Shown here piece by piece: positions 1 through 5,145 of a DNA stretch of 5,896 nt (position 1 is the stretch's first letter; every line of letters starts with the position of its first letter). The notes under the pieces are model-generated. The model worked only from the letters and a program-made list of their open reading frames with translations. It was not told the origin of the DNA and ran no database searches. The position numbers were made by a program, and so were the translations under genes. The stretch is from CAYRZF01 sp964428805 (GTDB lineage: Bacteria > Methylomirabilota > Methylomirabilia > Rokubacteriales > CSP1-6): NCBI GenBank assembly GCA_964428805.1, contig CAYRZF010000113.1, forward strand, positions 1-5,896, read 5' to 3'.

Positions 1-26
1 CGTCTTCCCGAATTGGTTTCTGGCGG

Positions 27-683
27 CTACCGGCGGGAGGAACTCTCGAGGCTGGCGAGGCGCGAGCGGATGTCGTCCCCTCTCCGGGTCTGAGGGAGCT
101 CCCGCAGGATCCGGCGATAGGTTTCCAGGGCCCGGTCGCGCTTCCCCGTCAGCTCCTCGGTCCGCGCCACGCCCATCAACACTTCCTCGTAGAGGAAATC
201 GCTCGCGCCCAGGTGGAGGAGCACCTCCTGGTAGGCCGCCAGCGCCTCGGCGTACTTCCCCTGGCCCTCCCAGGCGTAGCCGATCCCGAGCCGGCAGAGG
301 GAGGCCAGGCTGTTTCGCGCGCCCTTGGCGAGCGCCAGCGTGTAGGCGCCGCGCGCCGCCTCCCAGGACGCGGCCTGGTAGCGGAGGTTCCCCAGATGGT
401 AGGCGGCCTGCGGAATGAGCGGGTTTGACGGATAACGCGCGATGGCTTCTTCCAGCCTCCGGACCGCGGCTTCACGCTCGGCGACGGTGGCCGCGGGCGC
501 CAGCGTCTCCTGGGCGAGCCCGCTCGCCTCGACCAGCTCCTGAAGCCCCCGCGCCTGAGCGGCGCTGTACCAGCTCCACGCCCCGAAGCCCAGGCCGAGG
601 AGCACGAGCAACCCGATCCCGGCGGCCAGAACCCAATGCCACGGGCCGGCCCCGCGAAGGGCCGCCCAACCGGGAAGGGCCAT
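27..683 (-). CDS. Membrane-anchored TPR protein
   Basis: This 218-residue protein has a short cytoplasmic N-terminus, one transmembrane helix at about residues 17-38, and then a helical repeat region. Helix-turn-helix units with TPR spacing and typical Ala, Tyr, Leu and Gly positions lie at about 75-120 (RYPSNPLIPQAAYHLGNL), 127-160 (GKYAEALAAYQEVL) and 167-197 (RDRALETYRRIL). The layout resembles YfgM and YbgF/CpoB-type envelope TPR scaffolds, so a protein-binding role on the periplasmic side is inferred; no enzyme motif is visible. The ATG lies 3 bases after the stop of the bactofilin gene. The only purine run (AGGGG) abuts the ATG, which suggests translation coupled to bactofilin. The gene ends in TAG near the left edge, so anything further downstream is not visible. 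The TPR assignment is good; the specific role is unknown. Confidence 0.85.
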   Translation of the reverse strand: MALPGWAALRGAGPWHWVLAAGIGLLVLLGLGFGAWSWYSAAQARGLQELVEASGLAQETLAPAATVAEREAAVRRLEEAIARYPSNPLIPQAAYHLGNLRYQAASWEAARGAYTLALAKGARNSLASLCRLGIGYAWEGQGKYAEALAAYQEVLLHLGASDFLYEEVLMGVARTEELTGKRDRALETYRRILRELPQTRRGDDIRSRLASLESSSRR

Positions 684-686
684 CCC

Positions 687-1160
687 CTACCGCGCCGGCA
701 CCGAGGGGGCCGGCCGATCGGCCAGCGGGGGGAGCGGCCGGGGAGGACGCTCCACCCAGATCTCCCCCTTGACCGAGGCGCCCTCCGCGGCGGTGAAGCT
801 GCCGCTCTTGAGCGTCCCCGTGAGCGTCCCGGTGGGGAGAATTTCCACACGCGTGGAGGCGGAGAGATTCCCGCGCACCGCGCCGCCGATCACGATGGCG
901 GTGGCGCTGATGTTGGCGTCCATTTCCGCCCCCTCGCCGACATGAACCGTGCCCGTCAGCGTGATCTCCCCTTCGAATTTCCCCAGCACCTGGAAATCCC
1001 CTTCTCCGTTCACCTCGCCCTTCATCTCAAGGCCCGCGCCGATCATTCCCGCGGGAGCCACGGGGTCCCGAGCGCGCCGGTCAGACGGCGAAGCGTCGCC
1101 GCCGACACCGAGGAAGCGAAGGATCGCGGCAAAGGGATTCATGGGCATGGACTCAGTCAA
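687..1160 (-). CDS. Bactofilin (polymer-forming cytoskeletal protein)
   Basis: This is a 157-residue bactofilin-family (DUF583) protein. A disordered N-terminus of about 38 residues leads into a right-handed beta-helix core at about 39-138. The core shows the repeating Gly and beta-branched pattern (IGAGLEMKGEV, GKFEGEI, IVIGGAVRGNLSA, VEILPTGTLTGTLKS). A Pro-rich tail follows. Bactofilins self-assemble into nucleotide-independent filaments on the inner face of the membrane and act in cell shape, stalk or peptidoglycan-enzyme localisation. The chosen start is a TTG at 1160 with AAGGGG seven bases upstream. It overlaps the stop of the zinc-ribbon gene by 8 bases (TTGACTGA). In-frame ATGs at 1148 and 1142 are alternatives and would trim only 4-6 residues. 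Close linkage to a membrane TPR protein suggests a shared envelope scaffold (inference). Confidence 0.93.
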   Translation of the reverse strand: MTESMPMNPFAAILRFLGVGGDASPSDRRARDPVAPAGMIGAGLEMKGEVNGEGDFQVLGKFEGEITLTGTVHVGEGAEMDANISATAIVIGGAVRGNLSASTRVEILPTGTLTGTLKSGSFTAAEGASVKGEIWVERPPRPLPPLADRPAPSVPAR

Positions 1161-1350
1161 ACCTCAGCCCCTTACGATACTGGCGCCCGCAGCCACGACA
1201 CCGGAGCCACCCCCGGTAAACCCGTGGCACCACGCGCTGGCAGTGAGGGCATCGCTGATAATTCCGCCATCCGTAGATCATTCCGATGGCCAAGACCACG
1301 ACCACTGCGCCGCCGAGAACGACCGGCGGGAACGAGAAGACACCATCCAC
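1153..1350 (-). CDS. Small membrane zinc-ribbon protein
   Basis: This 65-residue protein has one transmembrane helix at about residues 9-28, rich in Val, Leu and Gly. A short basic C-terminal domain follows, with two knuckles, CPHC (34-37) and CRGC (51-54). Four cysteines at this spacing are a classic rubredoxin-like zinc ribbon, so metal binding is likely. The Arg- and Tyr-rich surroundings would suit a nucleic acid or protein partner. The family is not recognised. The start is GTG at 1350; the ATGs at 1346 and 1358 are out of frame. No SD precedes it, but a sigma-70-like promoter just upstream would begin transcription at or near the GTG, so the mRNA may be leaderless. The end overlaps the bactofilin start by 8 bases, which argues that it is a real gene expressed with it. 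Confidence 0.75.
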   Translation of the reverse strand: MDGVFSFPPVVLGGAVVVVLAIGMIYGWRNYQRCPHCQRVVPRVYRGWLRCRGCGRQYRKGLRFD

Positions 1351-1356
1351 AAGTTC

Positions 1357-1385
1357 ATGCTAGGGGATCGCTCGGGTTGAGTCAA
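1357..1385 (-). promoter_or_regulatory. Sigma-70-like promoter of the zinc-ribbon/bactofilin/TPR operon
   Basis: Read on the minus strand, TTGACT (1385-1380) and TAGCAT (1362-1357) are separated by exactly 17 bases. They match the -35 and -10 consensus at five and four of six positions. The element lies in the 48-base gap after the cytochrome c gene. The expected transcription start, 6-8 bases past the -10, falls at about 1349-1351, on the GTG start codon at 1350. Prediction from sequence only. Confidence 0.5.
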
Positions 1386-1398
1386 GAAAAGCACCTGT

Positions 1399-1848
1399 CT
1401 ATCGAGGCTTCGCGAGGTTTCGGACATACAGGACGACCGCCCGGATCTGCTCGTCCTTCAGCGAGCCCCCCCAGGGCGGCATGGCGGTCGATTTTCCCAC
1501 AGCCGGCCCGCCCTCCTTGATCGCCTTGAAGAGTTCCGCGTCGGAAATCTTGTTCATGATTCGGCCGTCGGTGTGATCCGCCGGCTTCACGGGAAGCCCG
1601 GCCGCGGCGGGTCCGTTGCCCTTGCCCTCAGGTCCGTGACAGGTCGAGCAGAACTGCTTGTAGAGGGCCTCCCCTTGAGCCAGCCCCGGTGTCCCGCCGG
1701 CCACCGTCGGCTCGGTCGGGGCGGCCGGTGCGGCGCGCGGTTTCGGCTCGGGGGCTGAGGGCGACGTGCCGTCTCGACTACACCCGAGAAGCGAAAGGAC
1801 CAGGACGGCTACGGCAGCCCCGAGGAAGAGTCGCCCACCCACGCACAA
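1399..1848 (-). CDS. Lipoprotein cytochrome c (class I, monoheme)
   Basis: This 149-residue protein has a hydrophobic signal ending in a lipobox, LLGC, with the lipidated Cys at 23. A Pro- and Ala-rich linker spans about 29-55, and a small cytochrome c domain runs from about 56 to 146. The heme motif CSTCH is at 67-71, followed by GPEGKGNGPAA. The likely distal ligand is Met123 in AMPPWGG, with a final helix ending YVRNL. This is the arrangement of the cytochrome_CBB3/class I family that carries single electrons in the periplasm; here it would be tethered to a membrane. The partner oxidase or dehydrogenase is not in the window. The start is TTG at 1848, two codons after the stop of the upstream HEAT gene; GTG at 1842 is equally possible, and neither has a clear SD. 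Coupling to the upstream gene is likely. Confidence 0.92.
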   Translation of the reverse strand: MCVGGRLFLGAAVAVLVLSLLGCSRDGTSPSAPEPKPRAAPAAPTEPTVAGGTPGLAQGEALYKQFCSTCHGPEGKGNGPAAAGLPVKPADHTDGRIMNKISDAELFKAIKEGGPAVGKSTAMPPWGGSLKDEQIRAVVLYVRNLAKPR

Positions 1849-1851
1849 ATT

Positions 1852-2266
1852 CTAACGCGGCTGCTGGATCTTCTCCACGCTTTTAGCGACCTCGGACCGG
1901 ATAGCCGGATCGGTGTCCGTCAAGAGCCCCGTCAGGGCTGCCAGGGCGGGCCTCGCCTCAGCACCCATTCGCCCGAGGGCCTGAACCGGCTTTGGCAGCC
2001 CTGGAGCGCGTCTCGGGGTCCGCCGCCTGCAACTGCTTGACCCAGTAGCCCGGCCGGGGCGCTCCGGCGCACGCGTTGAGCATCGGGGCCGGTCGTGCGG
2101 TCCCACTGGCGGGAGCCTTGTCCACGGGAGGAAGAGCAACATGCTGAGCGCTGTCAGACTCCTGTTTGAGGATGGCGCTGCCGCCGGGCGTGGCGGCCCC
2201 TGCCAGGAGCATCGCCCCGATGCCCGCCAAGATGACCGAGCCGAGCCGCCGCGTTGACTCGTTCAT
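1852..2266 (-). pseudogene. Exported HEAT-repeat protein interrupted by a single-base frameshift
   Basis: Two overlapping frames together encode one sensible protein of about 137 residues. The first, from ATG 2266 with GGAG six bases upstream, gives an N-terminal hydrophobic export segment (RLGSVILAGIGAMLLAGAA). A low-complexity linker follows, then the beginning of a HEAT repeat (YWVKQLQAADPETRSRAAKA). It then runs into a premature TGA at 1958-1960. The other frame resumes exactly where the repeat should continue (VQALGRMGAEARPALAALTG, then LLTDTDPAIRSEVAKSVEKI) and ends in TAG at 1852. One extra base at about 1985-1990, in the run GCCGGTT of the coding strand, explains the break; removing one base restores continuous HEAT repeats. 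It could be a sequencing or assembly error or a true mutation. HEAT repeats mediate protein binding. A cytochrome c gene starts 3 bases downstream. Confidence 0.75.
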
Positions 2267-2291
2267 GACCGGCTCCATAACCAGATCTATC

Positions 2292-2297
2292 AGTATA
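2292..2297 (-). promoter_or_regulatory. Possible -10 element of the HEAT/cytochrome genes
   Basis: On the minus strand TATACT matches the sigma-70 -10 consensus at five of six positions. It would start RNA about 20 bases before the ATG at 2266. The -35 hexamer at 17-base spacing (ACTACC) is poor, so this is a weak prediction. Confidence 0.3.
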
Positions 2298-2445
2298 ACC
2301 CGACGAGGGTTCAAGGTAGTGCTTGACCGATCCAGCGCCTCAGGCTAGTCTAGCGGGGGTTTTCGGAGTCAACGTCGGCGGAGGCTGGCCGAATTTCTCA
2401 TAACACGGAGCTGGGACACGCAACTTCACTGACAAGGAGGAAAGG

Positions 2446-2796
2446 ATGATCAGCCTGGAGTCCAAAGAGGTGCGTGAGCAGGCAAGTCACTGGATCGAAG
2501 ACGGACAGCGCCAGCTCGGTGTTCTGCTGGGACTGCTCAACGACTACGACCGCCTCTTGGAGCTGGCCGAGGCCAGCGAGCGAGAAAACGAGCGGCTCCG
2601 GGGCCTCAGCTACGAAAACGAGCAACTCCGCAATCGTCTCGAGACCAGTGAGCGCCAATGCGACCAGCTCCGGGGAGAGGTGCACCGGCTCCGGACCGAA
2701 ACGGAGCGAGACCAGAAGGAGCGGGTGGAGATCGCCGACTCGCTTACCATGTTCATGAACGAAGTGCTCGGGCGGCTTCGCCCCGAGCCGGCCTGA
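2446..2796 (+). CDS. Coiled-coil protein of unknown function
   Basis: This 116-residue soluble protein has no signal peptide or membrane segment. The first 33 residues (MISLESKEVREQASHWIEDG onward) form an amphipathic helix. Residues 34-98 form a strong coiled coil rich in Glu, Arg, Leu and Asn, with near-heptad repeats such as ENERLRGL, ENEQLRNRL and DQLRGEVHRL. The short tail contains FMNEVLGRL. The single Cys is at 72. It most likely forms a dimer or larger helical bundle; no enzymatic or DNA-binding motif is seen and the family is not recognised. The start is secure: ATG preceded by AAGGAGG with a five-base spacer. It is the only plus-strand gene here, diverging from the HEAT gene and converging on the tRNA. 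No clear promoter was found in 2298-2434 and no clear terminator in 2797-2874. Confidence 0.82.
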   Translation: MISLESKEVREQASHWIEDGQRQLGVLLGLLNDYDRLLELAEASERENERLRGLSYENEQLRNRLETSERQCDQLRGEVHRLRTETERDQKERVEIADSLTMFMNEVLGRLRPEPA

Positions 2797-2874
2797 GGGG
2801 CATCTCCGGGCTTCTGGGGGGAGCGGAACTGGAGGGGGTGGGCGGGAGTCCCATCGAAAGCCAGTGAAAATGAA

Positions 2875-2951
2875 TGGTGCCCCCGGGGTGACTCGAACAC
2901 CCGGCACGCAGTTTAGGAAACTGCTGCTCTATCCACCTGAGCTACGGGGGC
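2875..2951 (-). tRNA. tRNA-Arg (anticodon CCU)
   Basis: The full cloverleaf can be folded on the minus strand. The acceptor stem is GCCCCCG/CGGGGGC (2951-2945 with 2885-2879). The D arm is GCTC/GAGC and the anticodon stem is GCAGT/ACTGC with loop TTCCTAA. The variable loop is GTGCC, and the T arm is GGGTG-TTCGAGT-CACCC. The discriminator is A at 2878, followed by an encoded CCA at 2877-2875. The anticodon CCT (2917-2915) reads AGG arginine codons. All stems are perfectly paired, so the gene looks functional. A -10-like TAGAAT lies at 2985-2980, but without a convincing -35. The 52-residue gene ends 56 bases upstream on the same strand. Confidence 0.97.
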
Positions 2952-3007
2952 ACACGGACTCGGAGGCCGCTCCGGCCTGATTCTAGCACAGCCGTGCCGG
3001 GGCGTTT

Positions 3008-3166
3008 TTAGCTTTGCGGCAGCCTCTGACTCTCCTCGATCGCACGGACAACCTCTTTGTACACCGTTGCGATCCATTGCCCGGTCTTCACGGCGTCCAT
3101 GCTCAGCTCCCGCTTATTCAGCCAAGCCACCACGATGTCTTTCGCGATTTCTTGATTGGTCGCCAT
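3008..3166 (-). CDS. 52-residue helical small protein
   Basis: This short gene begins with ATG at 3166 behind AAAGGAGGG (spacer about 9 bases) and ends with TAA at 3008. The product opens MATNQEIAKDIVVAWLNKRE, continues SMDAVKTGQWIATVYKEVVR and ends AIEESQRLPQS. It is predicted to be entirely helical, without a signal peptide, membrane segment or cysteine. The pattern of an acidic helix with IV-A-W/Y-L, a turn, then an I-x-x-VY helix recalls the N-terminal part of MucR/Ros-type regulators, but the zinc-finger part is absent; this is only a weak resemblance. The strong SD and sensible composition make it a likely real gene. It sits alone between a 182-base gap and the tRNA. Function is unknown. 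Confidence 0.7.
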   Translation of the reverse strand: MATNQEIAKDIVVAWLNKRELSMDAVKTGQWIATVYKEVVRAIEESQRLPQS

Positions 3167-3334
3167 GGGGCCGACCCTCCTTTGGGTTAGGGTATTCGAC
3201 CGACGAGCTCTGGGCCACTACTGGGCTTAGACTCTGGCGCGAGTGTAGCAGATCAGCTCCCAGAAGCGCACGCGCGGCCTCTGACGTGGGCGCGGTTCTG
3301 CGGGGAGCTGGCCGACCTGGAGCGGAAGAGGGAG

Positions 3335-3360
3335 CCGCTTCGTGTTCGTTACCGAAGCGG
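3335..3360. repeat. Perfect 8-bp hairpin at the end of the small-protein gene
   Basis: CCGCTTCG at 3335-3342 and CGAAGCGG at 3353-3360 are perfect inverted repeats around a ten-base loop. On the minus strand the stem begins within the last codons of the gene that ends at 3349, and its loop contains the TAA stop. No T-run follows on that strand, so it is not a standard intrinsic terminator. It might stabilise the 3' end of the pal operon mRNA or mark its limit. Confidence 0.4.
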
Positions 3361-3558
3361 TTTGAACCTCACGACAAAATACGAGACGTTGTCCCCGATG
3401 CCCTCGATGCTCTGCTCCATAATCTGAATCTTACCCCGGCGGACGGCAATCACAATTCGCTGAATGTCCCGGGCAAACTGCTGAGGGCTGGACATGGGCT
3501 CGTATCGCCGCCGGCACGTGAAGCTCCCGTCCGGGTTGAAGATCACCGAATGGCTCAC
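3349..3558 (-). CDS. Small conserved-looking protein of unknown function; true start probably upstream
   Basis: From the GTG at 3558 this gives 69 residues beginning MSHSVIFNPDGSFTCRRRYE. A helix rich in charged residues follows (SPQQFARDIQRIVIAVRRGK), then a beta-like end (NVSYFVVRFKPLR). No signal peptide or membrane helix is seen and the family is unknown. The GTG has GAGG eight bases upstream and is the first standard start codon. However, the frame stays open for another 17 codons upstream and reads as a plausible amphipathic helix (HLDFQEVQKLQNEVQRVSHS). It reaches an ACG at 3609 placed seven bases after a near-perfect SD (GGAGGAG, 3623-3617). The real product may therefore have 86 residues. 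It follows the exported protein gene (stop at 3640) and is probably the last gene of the pal operon. Confidence 0.65.
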   Translation of the reverse strand: MSHSVIFNPDGSFTCRRRYEPMSSPQQFARDIQRIVIAVRRGKIQIMEQSIEGIGDNVSYFVVRFKPLR

Positions 3559-3616
3559 CCGCTGGACCTCGTTTTGGAGCTTCTGGACTTCTTGGAAGTC
3601 TAGGTGCGTGGCGCGT

Positions 3617-3623
3617 CTCCTCC
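3617..3623 (-). promoter_or_regulatory. Strong SD without a normal start codon
   Basis: GGAGGAG on the minus strand lies 16 bases after the stop of the exported protein gene. It is ideally spaced for an initiation codon at 3609-3607, but that codon is ACG. No ATG, GTG or TTG follows within 20 bases in any frame. It therefore bears on the true start of the gene annotated at 3349-3558. Confidence 0.55.
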
Positions 3624-3639
3624 GAGGGGGATGATTCCC

Positions 3640-4332
3640 TCAGCACCGGAGGTTCTTATCTTCGGGCTGGTAGTCCTTGAGCTTGTGGGTCCTGGCGAAA
3701 TCGTCCTCCCAGATCTCGAGCGGAAGCCGGCCCAGCGGGTCCTTACCGTCAAAGGCCACAATGGCCGCGCGCTTGACGAACTCCTGGGCGCCAATCCGCT
3801 TGGCGAGGAAACCCCGCACCGTGGTCTTGTCCGCGAACACCCCGAGGGTCTCTGCCTTCTCCTCGTTGCCGACGCGCCCATTGGGCTTGATCCACGTGAG
3901 GATCACCGAGTAGCCCGTCAGCTCCGGGCTGGCAAAGATATCGGCGTCCGCCGAGAGCTGCCGGAGAAGGTCCACGCCGTGGCGGGAGAACATCGCCGAG
4001 GCCCGCCGCGCCTGGGAGAGCGCCGTGAACTCTGGGGTGATTTTCTGCTCCACCCAGACCCAGATGTTCAGGTAGCGGTCGTCGCCGGGAGCCCCGACAG
4101 GGCGGCTGAAGCCCAACCCATTCTTATTCACGTCGAGCCACGGCCGGCAGTGATAGACCCTGTCATAGATCTGCCCGAGTTGACCCTTGAACGTCGCCGC
4201 GAGGGTCTTCCCCTTCGGGCTGGTGTACCGGTCGAGGGCCATAATGGCTTCCTCGCGAGGCGCCGCCGCGCCCTCGCCCGCAAGGGCCAGGAGAACCATC
4301 CCCAGCAGCAGCGCACTGGTCGGCCTCAGCAC
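3640..4332 (-). CDS. Exported protein of unknown function in the pal operon
   Basis: This 230-residue protein begins at GTG 4332 with AAGGAGG seven bases upstream. A typical Sec signal peptide (LLLGMVLLALAGEGAAA, cleavage near residue 24) predicts a periplasmic location. The mature part has mixed alpha/beta composition. It includes an aromatic stretch RYLNIWVWVEQ (86-96), a segment GYSVILTWIKPNGR (140-153) and a charged C-terminus. It contains only two cysteines, C62 (HCRPWLD) and the last residue C230, which could form a disulfide. No lipobox, catalytic motif or known domain is recognised. Its SD begins right after the pal stop codon, with 16 bases between the genes, so co-translation with Pal is likely and a role in the envelope is inferred. 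Confidence 0.82.
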   Translation of the reverse strand: MLRPTSALLLGMVLLALAGEGAAAPREEAIMALDRYTSPKGKTLAATFKGQLGQIYDRVYHCRPWLDVNKNGLGFSRPVGAPGDDRYLNIWVWVEQKITPEFTALSQARRASAMFSRHGVDLLRQLSADADIFASPELTGYSVILTWIKPNGRVGNEEKAETLGVFADKTTVRGFLAKRIGAQEFVKRAAIVAFDGKDPLGRLPLEIWEDDFARTHKLKDYQPEDKNLRC

Positions 4333-4348
4333 TCCGGTTCCTCCTTGA

Positions 4349-4945
4349 TCAGCGGCCCTTCGCCAGGAAGTGGGCTCGCCGATTCTTGGACCAGCACTGC
4401 TCGTTCTTCTCGGGGCAGAGCGGCCGCTCCTTGCCGTAGCTGATCAGCGTGATGCGGTCCGCCTGGACGCCCTGGGAGACCAGGTAGCTCATCGTGGCCT
4501 TGGCCCGGCGCTCGCCCAGAGCCAGGTTGTACTCGTTGGTCCCGCGCTCGTCGCAGTGCCCCTCGACCAGGATCAGGTAGTCCGGGTTGTCCTTCATCCA
4601 AGCGGCGTTCGCGTCCAGGATCGTGGCGTCCCCTGGACGGACGTCGGACTTGTCGAAATCGAAGTGGATGTCCTTGAGCGCGTCGATGGCTGTGAACTCA
4701 CGCGGAGCCGGCGGCGCGGCCGCGACCTGTGGCGGCTCGGCGACGACGGGCGCCTCTGCTGGCGGAGTGGCAGGTGCAGGCGGGGGCGGCGGCGGCGCGG
4801 GGATAGCCGCCGGACCGGGTGCTCCCGCAGCAGGCGTGGCAGCCGTTGTCGTGATGGTCGGCGGTCGCTTCGGGCACCCCAGAAGGAAGAGTGCGAGAAC
4901 CAGCACAGGGAAAATCGGAAGGAATTGCCGCCCGCGGTGCACCAT
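4349..4945 (-). CDS. pal: Peptidoglycan-associated lipoprotein Pal (OmpA-like domain)
   Basis: This 198-residue lipoprotein has the signal LVLALFLLGC, with the lipidated Cys at 24. A long Pro- and Ala-rich linker spans about 30-82, and an OmpA-like peptidoglycan-binding domain runs from about 85 to 196. Diagnostic motifs are IHFDFDKSDVRPGD (93-106), VEGHCDERGTNEYNLALGERRA (127-148, only partly quoted in the usual Pal form) and SKNRRAHF (186-193). Pal anchors the outer membrane to peptidoglycan and works with TolB. C177 and C184 in the loop before SKNRR are an extra cysteine pair seen in some non-enterobacterial Pal proteins and may form a disulfide. ATG 4945 has AAGGGG six bases upstream. No tolB or tolQRA is adjacent; the neighbours are proteins of unknown function. 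A sigma-54-like promoter lies upstream. Confidence 0.95.
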   Translation of the reverse strand: MVHRGRQFLPIFPVLVLALFLLGCPKRPPTITTTAATPAAGAPGPAAIPAPPPPPPAPATPPAEAPVVAEPPQVAAAPPAPREFTAIDALKDIHFDFDKSDVRPGDATILDANAAWMKDNPDYLILVEGHCDERGTNEYNLALGERRAKATMSYLVSQGVQADRITLISYGKERPLCPEKNEQCWSKNRRAHFLAKGR

Positions 4946-5011
4946 TGCTTTCCCCTTTCGCGTCGTGGGGCGAGCCAGTCGCGCTATGTCGGCACCTGGC
5001 CCTCCCGTAGG

Positions 5012-5028
5012 AGCAACTTCACTGCCAA
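5012..5028 (-). promoter_or_regulatory. Sigma-54-type (-24/-12) promoter upstream of pal
   Basis: On the minus strand the sequence is TTGGCAGTGAAGTTGCT. It has the invariant GG and GC separated by exactly ten bases. It matches the RpoN consensus YTGGCACG-N4-TTGCW everywhere except the CG after TGGCA, which is GT here. The expected transcription start is near 5001, giving a leader of about 55 bases before the pal ATG at 4945. Prediction from sequence only. Confidence 0.55.
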
Positions 5029-5122
5029 GCCTAACCCCCCGGCCAAGTCGCTCTAGCCTGCTAAAAAATAAGGTGGAATAACCGCTACCCGTTCATGCCC
5101 TGTCATACGGTTATAAAAACAC

Positions 5123-5138
5123 TGTCAGATATCAGACA
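5123..5138. promoter_or_regulatory. TGT-N10-ACA palindrome, candidate enhancer-binding site
   Basis: TGTCAGATATCAGACA is palindromic at 14 of 16 positions and fits TGT-N10-ACA, the form of NifA-type upstream activator sites. Its centre lies about 130 bases upstream of the expected sigma-54 start. This is the usual distance for enhancer-binding proteins. A second CTGTCA half-site occurs 22 bases away, at 5100-5105. An alternative is a weak terminator for the gene ending at 5146, because a TTTTT run follows on the minus strand, but the stem would be short. Confidence 0.4.
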
Positions 5139-5145
5139 TCTTCTC

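Noticed and set aside
636..1520. A 294-codon plus-strand open frame opposite bactofilin, the zinc-ribbon protein and the cytochrome.
   Set aside because: It has low-complexity Arg/Pro/Gly content and lies antisense to recognised genes.
2875..2951. Possible integration site (att) at the tRNA 3' end.
   Set aside because: No repeat of the tRNA 3' end and no integrase or phage-like genes were seen in the window.
2964..2978. A six-base hairpin (AGGCCG-CTC-CGGCCT) just upstream of the tRNA.
   Set aside because: It has no T-run and lies within the expected tRNA leader or promoter zone. It is too short to interpret in GC-rich DNA.
3247..3264. A second GG-N10-GC (-24/-12-like) element on the minus strand upstream of the 52-residue gene (CTGGGAGCTGATCTGCTA).
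   Set aside because: Four of the conserved consensus positions are wrong (TGGCACG is TGGGAGC, TTGC is CTGC) and no enhancer-like site is near. It may be chance.
3190..3426. An open plus-strand frame across the 3167-3348 gap that reads like protein in part (TWARFCGELADLERKREPLR).
   Set aside because: It has no ATG, GTG or TTG before the protein-like part and no SD. It runs antisense into the small gene ending at 3349. GC-rich antisense frames often look like this; at most it is a decayed remnant.
3604..4443. A long plus-strand open frame of 279 codons opposite the exported protein and pal.
   Set aside because: It is antisense to two well-supported minus-strand genes, with Arg-, Pro- and Gly-rich composition and no SD. 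It is a GC-driven shadow.
5123..5138. Reading the palindrome as an intrinsic terminator for the membrane protein gene.
   Set aside because: The arms pair over only about four bases before a mismatch and the stem is AT-rich. The following T-run is separated by three bases. The regulatory reading fits better, though it is not proven.
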